Shown here piece by piece: positions 1-5,234 of a stretch of 8,838 nt of DNA (within the stretch, counting starts at the first letter, position 1; every line of letters begins with the position of its first letter). A program made the translations under genes and the position numbers. The notes under the pieces are model-generated. The model was not told the DNA's origin. It saw only the letters and a program-made list of their open reading frames with translations, and did not search any database. Source of the stretch: an uncultured Eubacteriales bacterium (GTDB lineage Bacteria; Bacillota; Clostridia; Oscillospirales; CAG-272); NCBI GenBank assembly GCA_902491535.1, contig CABUHS010000054.1, forward strand, positions 1 to 8,838, in the 5' to 3' direction.

Positions 1-252
1 TGCAATTAGATCGAAACCAGTCTTGTTTCCGCAGGACTTCGTGTTGAATCTGATCACAGAAGCGAAAAGCTCGGCTTTAAGCTTCGCGAAGCGCAGCTTC
101 AGAAGGTGCCTTATATGCTTGTTATCGGTGATAATGAGACAAATGAACGCAAGGTAACGATTCGTTCGCGCCGCGAGGGCGATCTCGGAAGCATGTCTGT
201 AGATGAATTTATTGTGAAATGCAATGAAGAAATAAAGCTTAAAAAGCAGTAA
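1..252 (+). CDS. thrS: Threonyl-tRNA synthetase, C-terminal end (partial, with an in-frame TAG at 7-9)
   Basis: ThrS charges tRNA-Thr with threonine in the cytoplasm. Only the end of the C-terminal anticodon-binding domain is visible. The reading frame gives SLVSAGLRVESDHRSEKLGF, then KLREAQLQKVPYMLVIGD, then RSRREGDLGSM and a TAA stop at 250-252. These blocks match the ThrS pattern AGIRV-D-R-EKIG-KIRE-PYMLV-GD and R-RG-DLGSM. The gene begins outside the window. The third codon in this frame (7-9) is TAG, at a place where ThrS proteins have a helix residue such as Glu or Lys, so one base change from GAG, AAG or CAG would explain it. It may be a sequencing or contig-edge error, a real nonsense mutation, or a frameshift just upstream; these cannot be told apart here. 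Identity is near certain; whether the gene is intact is not. Confidence 0.9.
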
Positions 253-265
253 TTTTTATGAATAG

Positions 266-310
266 ATAAGAGCAAGCCGGCGAGATTGTCTATTGGCGGC
301 TTGCTCTTAT
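266..310 (+). terminator. Hairpin terminator after thrS, between convergent genes
   Basis: A perfect 14-base inverted repeat lies 13 bases after the thrS stop: ATAAGAGCAAGCCG at 266-279 pairs with CGGCTTGCTCTTAT at 297-310, around a 17-base loop. The following bases are moderately T-rich (TGTGTTGT) rather than a clean T tract. The minus-strand regulator gene ends about 30 bases away on the other side, so the same hairpin may serve both convergent transcripts. Confidence 0.75.
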
Positions 311-340
311 TGTGTTGTACAAATCAGAGAATCTTATCTG

Positions 341-1435
341 TCATGCTTTTGCATACAGATCTTTCTCAAAATCTATAAAGCGCTCGGAATTACGCATGAA
401 ATCAAAAGCACTGTTTGACAGTATACCTGATATCAGGTCGATTTCTGTTTCGGAAAAGTTTTTTGACGTACGGGAGTTATCATGCGTCGCTTTGCAAACG
501 TATATGCCGGTATAATGCTGAGTACCGTCCGGAATATTCATATACGTAAGTGCATGTCTTTTTGCTTTTCCCAGTGAGTCAATAACTCCGTTTTCATCGC
601 TTTGCTTTGCATAGTTTATAGCTAAATTACTGTATATCTCAGAAAGTCTGCAATGATAGAACAGGAAATTTCCGTCGGTGAATACGGCATTATAAATTGC
701 GGCAGCGGTTTTCAATGTCGCGATCTGTTCTTCTGTATTATATTCGCCGAGTAAAATATCCTGAGTCAATAAGTCGGTGAATGTCATAATATTTTGGTGG
801 ATCTGCTTTTTTCCTTTTTCCGACCGATATCCGTATGCATGCTCTAAAAGTAATTCCTGAGAATAATATATACTCGGTGCATCGCAGGCGTACTTTACCG
901 CTTTTTCCTCGTTATGAAATGTACTGTCTGACTCTCCGTAAATAAGTACGAGCAATTGCATTGCACTGAAGCACCATCTTTTGTCGGTACAATCCTCCAG
1001 TGTTTGCTCACATAGCTTTATGGCTTCGCAAATATTTTTATCGTCATCTTCCTTTTGAAATATTCCGGTATTATGCGTCGAGAATAATGCGTGTGCTAAA
1101 TTCATTATGCAGTCAAAGTTTTTCGGGTATTTTGAAACGGCGTATCTCCAATGTTGAATTCGGTCTGTGACTAAGCCTAAGTTGCCTAAACGAATGCCTT
1201 CTTTTTTTATTTCCTCAATTTCTTTTTCCTGCTGCTTTGAGTCACGGTCGAACAGAATATCGATCGGCACATCGAAAAAGTTGGCGATCGGAACGATCAT
1301 GGATATGTCGGGGCTTGCTGTGTTGTTTTCCCATTTTGAAACGGCCTGATAGGATATGTGCAGATAATCTGCAAGTTTTTCCTGAGTAATGTCATTTTTC
1401 TTGCGGAGCTGTTTGATTTTTTCTCCGATGGTCAC
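341..1435 (-). CDS. XRE-family helix-turn-helix regulator with TPR-like C-terminal domain
   Basis: This is a predicted cytoplasmic DNA-binding regulator of 364 residues. Residues 5-60 form a Cro/C1-type helix-turn-helix: IGEKIKQLRKK, then TQEKLADYLHIS and the recognition helix YQAVSKWENNTASPD, ending in FDVPIDILF. A charged linker (67-80) leads to a long helical region with TPR-like character, for example WRYAVSKYP followed by NLAHALF around residues 96-118. No enzymatic motif is seen. The start is taken as GTG at 1435 because AAAGAGGTG sits 6 bases upstream and the -10 box lies well before it. The frame stays open up to a TTG at 1477, but that codon overlaps the -10 region and is unlikely. 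The gene is visibly more A+T-rich than the neighbouring cysteine desulfurase and stands alone, so it may be accessory. HTH-TPR architecture resembles the RRNPP peptide-responsive regulators, but no partner peptide gene is visible. Target and ligand are unknown. Confidence 0.88.
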   Translation of the reverse strand: MTIGEKIKQLRKKNDITQEKLADYLHISYQAVSKWENNTASPDISMIVPIANFFDVPIDILFDRDSKQQEKEIEEIKKEGIRLGNLGLVTDRIQHWRYAVSKYPKNFDCIMNLAHALFSTHNTGIFQKEDDDKNICEAIKLCEQTLEDCTDKRWCFSAMQLLVLIYGESDSTFHNEEKAVKYACDAPSIYYSQELLLEHAYGYRSEKGKKQIHQNIMTFTDLLTQDILLGEYNTEEQIATLKTAAAIYNAVFTDGNFLFYHCRLSEIYSNLAINYAKQSDENGVIDSLGKAKRHALTYMNIPDGTQHYTGIYVCKATHDNSRTSKNFSETEIDLISGILSNSAFDFMRNSERFIDFEKDLYAKA

Positions 1436-1441
1436 GGTAAG

Positions 1442-1450
1442 CACCTCTTT
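1442..1450 (-). promoter_or_regulatory. Ribosome binding site that decides the GTG start of the HTH regulator
   Basis: On the minus strand AAAGAGGTG precedes the GTG at 1433-1435 by 6 bases. It supports this start over the in-frame TTG at 1475-1477, which overlaps promoter sequence. Confidence 0.7.
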
Positions 1451-1466
1451 CTTTATTACTATGTCT

Positions 1467-1480
1467 TTATTGTACAATAA
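1467..1480. promoter_or_regulatory. Perfect 14-base palindrome over the -10 box (candidate operator)
   Basis: TTATTGTACAATAA is its own reverse complement and covers the whole -10 hexamer of the regulator promoter. XRE repressors bind as dimers to such dyads and often control their own gene, so autoregulation is a reasonable inference. The core TTGTACAA occurs a second time at 315-322, just past the 3' end of the same gene. Binding itself is not shown by the sequence. Confidence 0.5.
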
Positions 1481-1497
1481 TCTTTTTGATACTGCAA
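1469..1497 (-). promoter_or_regulatory. Promoter of the HTH regulator gene
   Basis: Read on the minus strand, TTGCAG (1497-1492) and TACAAT (1474-1469) are separated by exactly 17 bases, a good SigA/sigma-70-type promoter. The GTG start is 33 bases beyond the -10 box, leaving a short leader with a ribosome binding site. The -10 box lies inside a palindrome, which suggests repression at this site. Confidence 0.65.
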
Positions 1498-1536
1498 TAA
1501 CTTTTCGGTTTATGGCGGTTCAGCCGTGAGTTGAGA

Positions 1537-1567
1537 ACAGCGTAAGCAGCTCTGCCGCTTACGCTGT
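1537..1567 (-). terminator. Hairpin after the cysteine desulfurase gene
   Basis: ACAGCGTAAGC at 1537-1547 pairs perfectly with GCTTACGCTGT at 1557-1567 around a 9-base loop. It begins 6 bases after the stop codon of the minus-strand cysteine desulfurase and separates it from the regulator promoter. On the minus strand the bases after the stem (TCTCAACTC) are not T-rich, while on the plus strand ATTTTTCAGTTT follows. It is a clear stem, but its strength as a leftward intrinsic terminator is uncertain. Confidence 0.55.
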
Positions 1568-1573
1568 GATTTT

Positions 1574-2746
1574 TCAGTTTATTTTTACGAGACTTCGGCA
1601 ACCCTCTTCAAGAGCAGATGCGAATATATCGAGCATTTCTTCGGTTACCGAATCGTCAAGGCTTACGCGGAGCGTGCAGTCGGCCTCTTTGGGCGAAAGT
1701 CCGAACGCCGTAAGGACATGGCTTGCCTTTTTTCCGTGCGACGCGCATGCCGAACCGCTTGAAACATAAATATTCCGCGCTGAAAGAAAATGCAGCATGG
1801 TCTCGCTTTTTATTGACGGGAGCTTCAGGCTTAATATATGCGGCGCGGTTTTCCCAGACGGCTTATTTACCGATACATCCTCCGGAAGCTTTGATAAAAG
1901 GTATTCGCGAAGCGCCGCGATCCTTTTATATCTGACGCGGACTGCTTCAGGTGAAAATCCGGCTGCCGCCGCGCCGAATCCCGCGATCCCGGGAACATTT
2001 TCGGTCCCCGAACGCATTCCGCCCTCCTGGCCGCCTCCGTAAATTATCGGGACGATTTTTTTTGCTTTCAGGAGTTCGGGACATACAAGCAGCGCTCCGA
2101 TTCCTTTCGGTCCGTGTATCTTATGCCCGGATACGGTCACCATATCCGCTCCGATACGGTCAGGAGACAGAGGAATGTGCGAGAATGCCTGTACTGCGTC
2201 TGTGTGTGTGATTATATCTTTTGAAAACCGGTGCGCCGCCTCAAATGCGTCGGCTATGTTATACGCCGCCCCGGTCTCGTTGTTTACCGCCATTATCGAG
2301 ACAAGAAATGTTCTGTCGTTCAGCGCAGCTGAAAGCTGATCGAGGTCAAGCTCGCCGCCTTTTGTCGATATGTAAACGACGTCGAAGCCCTCTCGCTCGA
2401 GCGCTTTGCACGGCTCAAGTATTGCGGGATGCTCGCTGTCTGTGGTGATGATCCGCCCGCCGCGGTTTTGCGCTTTGGCGCGCGCAGTCCCGAAAACGGC
2501 GAGGTTGTCCGCCTCCGTTCCGCTTCCTGTGAATATCAGCCTGCTTTTACCGACTGACGATCTGTCTGCAATGCCGAGTGCCGACAGAATATGCTCCCGT
2601 GCTTCGGATACAAGCTCTTCCGCGCGAAGTCCCGCCGTATGAAGTGACGAAGGATTCCCCCACAAAGAGGAAAGCGCCTGCTCGGCTTTTTCTCTCGCCG
2701 CATCGCTTACTGCGGTTGTCGCGCTGTTGTCAAGATAGATCTCCAT
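1574..2746 (-). CDS. Cysteine desulfurase, NifS/IscS type (PLP-dependent)
   Basis: The enzyme removes sulfur from L-cysteine, giving alanine and an enzyme-bound persulfide used for iron-sulfur clusters, tRNA thiolation or cofactors. The 390-residue length is normal for the family. Visible landmarks are YLDNSAT (4-10), GNPSSLH (30-36), GSGTEADN (74-81), the PLP-stacking His106 in SEHPA, NNETGA (155-160), Asp183 and Gln186 in HTDAVQ, the Schiff-base Lys209 in SGHKIHGPKG, GGGQEGGMRSGTEN (237-250), and the persulfide Cys334 in SSGSACASHG. All key residues are present, so it should be active. The ATG has GGAAAG 6 bases upstream. It follows the lipoprotein gene by 16 bases and is probably cotranscribed with it. 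No iscU, iscR or thiI is visible beside it, so the sulfur acceptor cannot be named. The family is certain, the exact orthologue is not, and no symbol is assigned. Confidence 0.96.
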   Translation of the reverse strand: MEIYLDNSATTAVSDAAREKAEQALSSLWGNPSSLHTAGLRAEELVSEAREHILSALGIADRSSVGKSRLIFTGSGTEADNLAVFGTARAKAQNRGGRIITTDSEHPAILEPCKALEREGFDVVYISTKGGELDLDQLSAALNDRTFLVSIMAVNNETGAAYNIADAFEAAHRFSKDIITHTDAVQAFSHIPLSPDRIGADMVTVSGHKIHGPKGIGALLVCPELLKAKKIVPIIYGGGQEGGMRSGTENVPGIAGFGAAAAGFSPEAVRVRYKRIAALREYLLSKLPEDVSVNKPSGKTAPHILSLKLPSIKSETMLHFLSARNIYVSSGSACASHGKKASHVLTAFGLSPKEADCTLRVSLDDSVTEEMLDIFASALEEGCRSLVKIN

Positions 2747-2762
2747 TGTGCTTTCCGCCGTA

Positions 2763-3368
2763 TTATTTACTGAATTTAAAATTGTCTATTATGCTCTGCA
2801 CGCTTTCGAGATTACGCTCGTACGAAGCAGGCTGAGCCGTGTATGTGAGAAGATATACCGTTCCGTTTTTGATGCATATCACCGACTGGAAATGGAACGC
2901 CGTTCCGGTAACGGTTGCCGTATAGCTGTATTTCATTGCGGCAGTTCCGTCGAGCAGGAGCGATATACCGTTTGCGGTATCTTCGTCATACGCTATATCG
3001 GGAAATGTGGCTGCGAGATCCGCCTTATAGCTCTCCCAGTAATCCTCGGGAGTGAGATAGTTGTCGTCTCCGGAAAGGTTCATTGCAACAAGCGAAATAT
3101 TGGAAAGATCTGCGCTGCTTACATATGCGCTTGTAATTCCGGTGGACATGTCCACGGTCCAGCTTTCCGGTATCCAGAGCTTGTAGTCCGCATCTTCGGA
3201 CGACGCGAGCTTCATTCCGGCCGGCTGCCATGTATCCTCGGAATTTTTGCATGCCGCAAGTGTAAATACCGATCCGATCATAAGCATTGCGCAAAGGGAA
3301 AACGCCGCGGCTCTGTGCAGAATACCTTTTTTTATGTTTTTTGATATGTATGCTCCTGAATTTTTCAT
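2763..3368 (-). CDS. Putative lipoprotein with PsbP/DcrB-like domain
   Basis: The product is 201 residues long and predicted to be exported and lipid-anchored. A basic N-terminus (NIKKGILHRA) precedes a hydrophobic stretch at 21-39, ending in the lipobox TLAAC with Cys40 as the lipidation site. The mature part has alternating strands (YKLWIPESW, ISLVAMNL, TAAMKYSYTA, GTVYLLTYTA) and ends in YERNLESVQSIIDNFKF. This resembles the PsbP/DcrB-like lipoproteins found in many Bacillota, whose role is generally unknown. ATG at 3368 is the only start that keeps the signal peptide, although AGAAAGG lies about 12 bases away, which is long. A TATAAT on the minus strand (3406-3401) is a possible -10 box, without a good -35. 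Cys167 and Lys/Asp-rich surfaces give no catalytic pattern. The gene appears to be the first of a two-gene unit with the cysteine desulfurase; a shared function is not implied by anything in the sequence. Confidence 0.82.
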   Translation of the reverse strand: MKNSGAYISKNIKKGILHRAAAFSLCAMLMIGSVFTLAACKNSEDTWQPAGMKLASSEDADYKLWIPESWTVDMSTGITSAYVSSADLSNISLVAMNLSGDDNYLTPEDYWESYKADLAATFPDIAYDEDTANGISLLLDGTAAMKYSYTATVTGTAFHFQSVICIKNGTVYLLTYTAQPASYERNLESVQSIIDNFKFSK

Positions 3369-3494
3369 GTTAACACAGTACCTTTCTTCCGATACATAAA
3401 ATTATAATCATTTTATCACTTTCCGCGCTTTGAATAAAGGTATAATTTGTAAACATACTTTTATCTGCCGCTATACGAAAAAGATTGCATATAC

Positions 3495-3523
3495 TTGACA
3501 AATATACATTATAAATGTATAAT
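3495..3523 (+). promoter_or_regulatory. Perfect-consensus SigA/sigma-70-type promoter of the nusB operon
   Basis: TTGACA at 3495-3500 and TATAAT at 3518-3523 are both exact consensus hexamers with the ideal 17-base spacer. Transcription would begin near 3530 and leave a leader of about 120 bases before nusB. Intrinsically this should be one of the strongest promoters in the window, so control by a repressor or by the leader would make sense. Confidence 0.85.
3503..3521. promoter_or_regulatory. Dyad within the nusB promoter spacer (candidate operator)
   Basis: TATACAT at 3503-3509 and ATGTATA at 3515-3521 are perfect inverted arms around the 5-base centre TATAA. The dyad fills the spacer and enters the -10 box, so a dimeric repressor bound here would block RNA polymerase. 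The region is very A+T-rich, so chance pairing is possible. Confidence 0.35.
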
Positions 3524-3588
3524 AATAAGATGAATAATAATGCCGAAGTCGGTGAAACATAAAATATTTTTTCGGTTTTCGGACGGTG

Positions 3589-3614
3589 ATACGCAGGATT
3601 TATTTCCTGCGTAT
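3589..3614 (+). promoter_or_regulatory. Hairpin in the nusB leader
   Basis: ATACGCAGGA (3589-3598) and TCCTGCGTAT (3605-3614) form a perfect 10-base stem with a 6-base loop, 36 bases before the nusB start and inside the predicted transcript. No T tract follows (GATATCGG), so it is not a standard intrinsic terminator. It could stabilise the mRNA or take part in leader control. No clear BoxA-like element was recognised beside it. Confidence 0.5.
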
Positions 3615-3650
3615 GATATCGGTCCGCAGAAAGGTTGAGGTACGGTCTGC

Positions 3651-4178
3651 ATGAAGAGAAGGGAAGCGCGCGAGCTGCTGCTTACATTGCTTTACGAGGC
3701 GCAGTTTTATAAGGAAGCAGATGTTGATGAAATATACGGAACAGCACTCAGATACCGCGGTATAGAGGACGACGGGTATGTCCGAAGGGCATTTTATACG
3801 ATAGATGAAAATCTGGCAGATATAGACGCGGTAATAGCAGAACATGCGAAAGGGTGGAACGCCGGACGTATTTCGAAAGTCACGCGTTCGATACTCAGAC
3901 TTTGTGTCTATGAGATGATGTTTGAAAAGGATATTCCCGTTAATGTATCGCTTAACGAGGCTGTCGAGCTTGCAAAAAAATACGACGGGGATAAATCCGG
4001 CGGATTTGTAAACGGCGTACTTAACGCTATATCGAAAGAGGATGCATTTTCGGAGAAAAATGCAAATGGATCTCCGGAAGCAAACGGATCTCCGGAAGCG
4101 TCCGGAAAAACTGTCTGCGCGGAAACCGAAGAAGCTGCAGAGGATATTTGTGGCGGCATGACTTCCGAAAATGAGTAA
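3651..4178 (+). CDS. nusB: Transcription antitermination factor NusB with extended C-terminal tail
   Basis: NusB binds BoxA RNA with S10 (NusE) and promotes antitermination, chiefly in rRNA operons. The all-helical NusB domain covers about residues 1-130: KRREARELLLTLLYEAQF at the N-terminus, then VTRSILRLCVYEM (77-89), the signature IPVNVSLNEAVELAKKYDG (95-113), and SGGFVNGVLNAI (117-128). NusB proteins usually end about here. This one has an extra tail of some 45 residues (131-175), acidic and of low complexity, containing two copies of ANGSPE (138-149). TTGAGG lies 10 bases before the ATG. The gene is first in the operon behind the strong promoter, and its end overlaps the next gene by 8 bases. 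Identity is firm; the tail has no known function and is probably disordered. Confidence 0.95.
   Translation: MKRREARELLLTLLYEAQFYKEADVDEIYGTALRYRGIEDDGYVRRAFYTIDENLADIDAVIAEHAKGWNAGRISKVTRSILRLCVYEMMFEKDIPVNVSLNEAVELAKKYDGDKSGGFVNGVLNAISKEDAFSEKNANGSPEANGSPEASGKTVCAETEEAAEDICGGMTSENE
4062..4097 (+). repeat. Two tandem 18-base repeats in the nusB tail
   Basis: GCAAATGGATCTCCGGAA (4062-4079) is followed directly by GCAAACGGATCTCCGGAA (4080-4097). They differ at one synonymous position and each encode ANGSPE. A degraded third start (GCGTCCGGAA) follows. Near-identity at the DNA level suggests recent slippage duplication in a tolerant tail. Confidence 0.9.
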
Positions 4179-5130
4179 ATATTTTATCGGCATAGATACA
4201 AGCAATTATACTACCTCCGCGGCGGCGGCAGACGAGCAGGGAAAAATCATAGCGTCATGCAAGCGCCTGCTTCCCGTAAAGGCGGGCGGAGTCGGACTCC
4301 GTCAGAGCGAAGCGGTCTTTTCTCATGTAAAACAGCTTGCGGACATTGTTTCGCAGCTTTCGCGAAAGATCGGTGGCGGTGAGCTTGCCGCTGTCGGATA
4401 TTCAGCGCGTCCCCGCGATACCGAAGGCTCATATATGCCGTGCTTTTTAGTCGGAGAAACGGTTGCGCGGTCGATCGCGGCGGTAAACGGAGTTCCGTCA
4501 TACGGCTTTTCGCATCAGGCCGGGCATATTGCGGCGGCGCTTTACGGAAGCGGTGCGGAGCATATACGCGGAAAAGAATTTTTCGCATTTCATGTTTCGG
4601 GAGGTACTACAGAGCTTCTCGGAATAGATGAAAATGACGGTATAGAACTTATCGGCGGAACGCTTGACATCAATGCAGGACAGCTTATCGACCGTGTCGG
4701 AGTCATGCTCGGCATGAAGTTTCCGTGCGGACCTGAGCTTGAAAGAGCGGCGCTCAGAGCGGTCTCCGAAGGGGCGAGGCTCCCCGGAAAGCCTCCGGTG
4801 TGCGTAAGGGGAATGCACTGTAATCTCTCGGGTATAGAGAACAAGGCGCACGCTCTGCTTGAGGGCGGCGTATCACATGATACTATTGCTATGTATACTA
4901 TAGAAGCGGTTACAGGAACACTTGAGCAGCTTACTCAGAATGCCGAAGCTGAGTTCGGGAAAAGACCTGTACTGTATGCAGGGGGAGTTACAGGCTGCTC
5001 TTTGATAAGGGAGAGACTGACTGCGGGAAGAGAAGCGTATTTTGCCCCCGCTGAATTTTCTTCCGATAACGCGGCGGGAACAGCGCTTTTGTGCAGGAGA
5101 AAGCATCTTTCGGATATATCGGAGATATGA
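4171..5130 (+). CDS. TsaD/Kae1-family (peptidase M22-like) paralogue
   Basis: This 319-residue protein has the ASKHA fold pattern of TsaD, the enzyme that transfers threonylcarbamoyl to tRNA A37, but it is clearly divergent. Seen are GIDTSNYTTS (7-16) as the first phosphate loop, the metal-type pair His115 and His119 in SHQAGH (TsaD has H-x-E-G-H), SGGTTEL (143-149), NAGQLIDRVGVMLGM (168-182) with FPCGPELE, and SSDNAAGTALL (297-307) with Asp299 as the likely third metal ligand. The metal ligands and nucleotide loops are kept while surrounding TsaD signatures have changed, so it is probably a paralogue beside a standard tsaD elsewhere in the genome. Older annotation would call it an O-sialoglycoprotein endopeptidase, a function not supported for the family. 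Its ATG overlaps the nusB end by 8 bases with no strong ribosome binding site, so coupling to nusB translation is likely. The substrate is unknown. Confidence 0.85.
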   Translation: MSKYFIGIDTSNYTTSAAAADEQGKIIASCKRLLPVKAGGVGLRQSEAVFSHVKQLADIVSQLSRKIGGGELAAVGYSARPRDTEGSYMPCFLVGETVARSIAAVNGVPSYGFSHQAGHIAAALYGSGAEHIRGKEFFAFHVSGGTTELLGIDENDGIELIGGTLDINAGQLIDRVGVMLGMKFPCGPELERAALRAVSEGARLPGKPPVCVRGMHCNLSGIENKAHALLEGGVSHDTIAMYTIEAVTGTLEQLTQNAEAEFGKRPVLYAGGVTGCSLIRERLTAGREAYFAPAEFSSDNAAGTALLCRRKHLSDISEI

Positions 5131-5179
5131 ATTAAGGATCTTTCGGTGATCAGCACAGAGTGAGTCCTGGATAGTATGA

Positions 5180-5194
5180 CCGTATATAATACGG
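5180..5194. promoter_or_regulatory. Dyad with embedded TATAAT upstream of xseA
   Basis: CCGTAT (5180-5185) and ATACGG (5189-5194) are perfect inverted arms around 3 bases, and TATAAT lies across the centre at 5185-5190. It sits in the 104-base gap before xseA. No acceptable -35 box is found 16-18 bases upstream, so an internal promoter is only a possibility; the dyad could instead be an operator or an RNA fold. Confidence 0.3.
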
Positions 5195-5234
5195 ATAAAT
5201 ATATGAGAAATATACAGAAGAGAGGATCGGCTTT

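Noticed and set aside
1..252. Genome-wide reassignment of TAG, suggested by the in-frame TAG in thrS
   Set aside because: Nine complete genes in the window contain no in-frame TAG, so a sense use of TAG would be expected to show up; a local error or mutation is simpler.
1510..1530. A very short open frame beginning ATGGCGGTTCAG near the regulator promoter, considered as a signalling peptide gene
   Set aside because: It ends after five codons and has no ribosome binding site.
2748..3344. A 198-codon plus-strand open frame opposite the lipoprotein gene
   Set aside because: The minus-strand frame has a signal peptide, lipobox and domain-like pattern; the plus-strand product is Cys/Arg-rich with no recognisable family and reads as a shadow.
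3401..3453. TTTACA and TATAAT-like boxes on the minus strand as the lipoprotein promoter
   Set aside because: The TATAAT at 3406-3401 has no -35 box at usual spacing and the TTTACA (3453-3448) has no matching -10, so no full promoter could be called.
3600..4205. A 201-codon minus-strand open frame opposite nusB
   Set aside because: nusB is unambiguous on the plus strand, and the opposite product has no family character.
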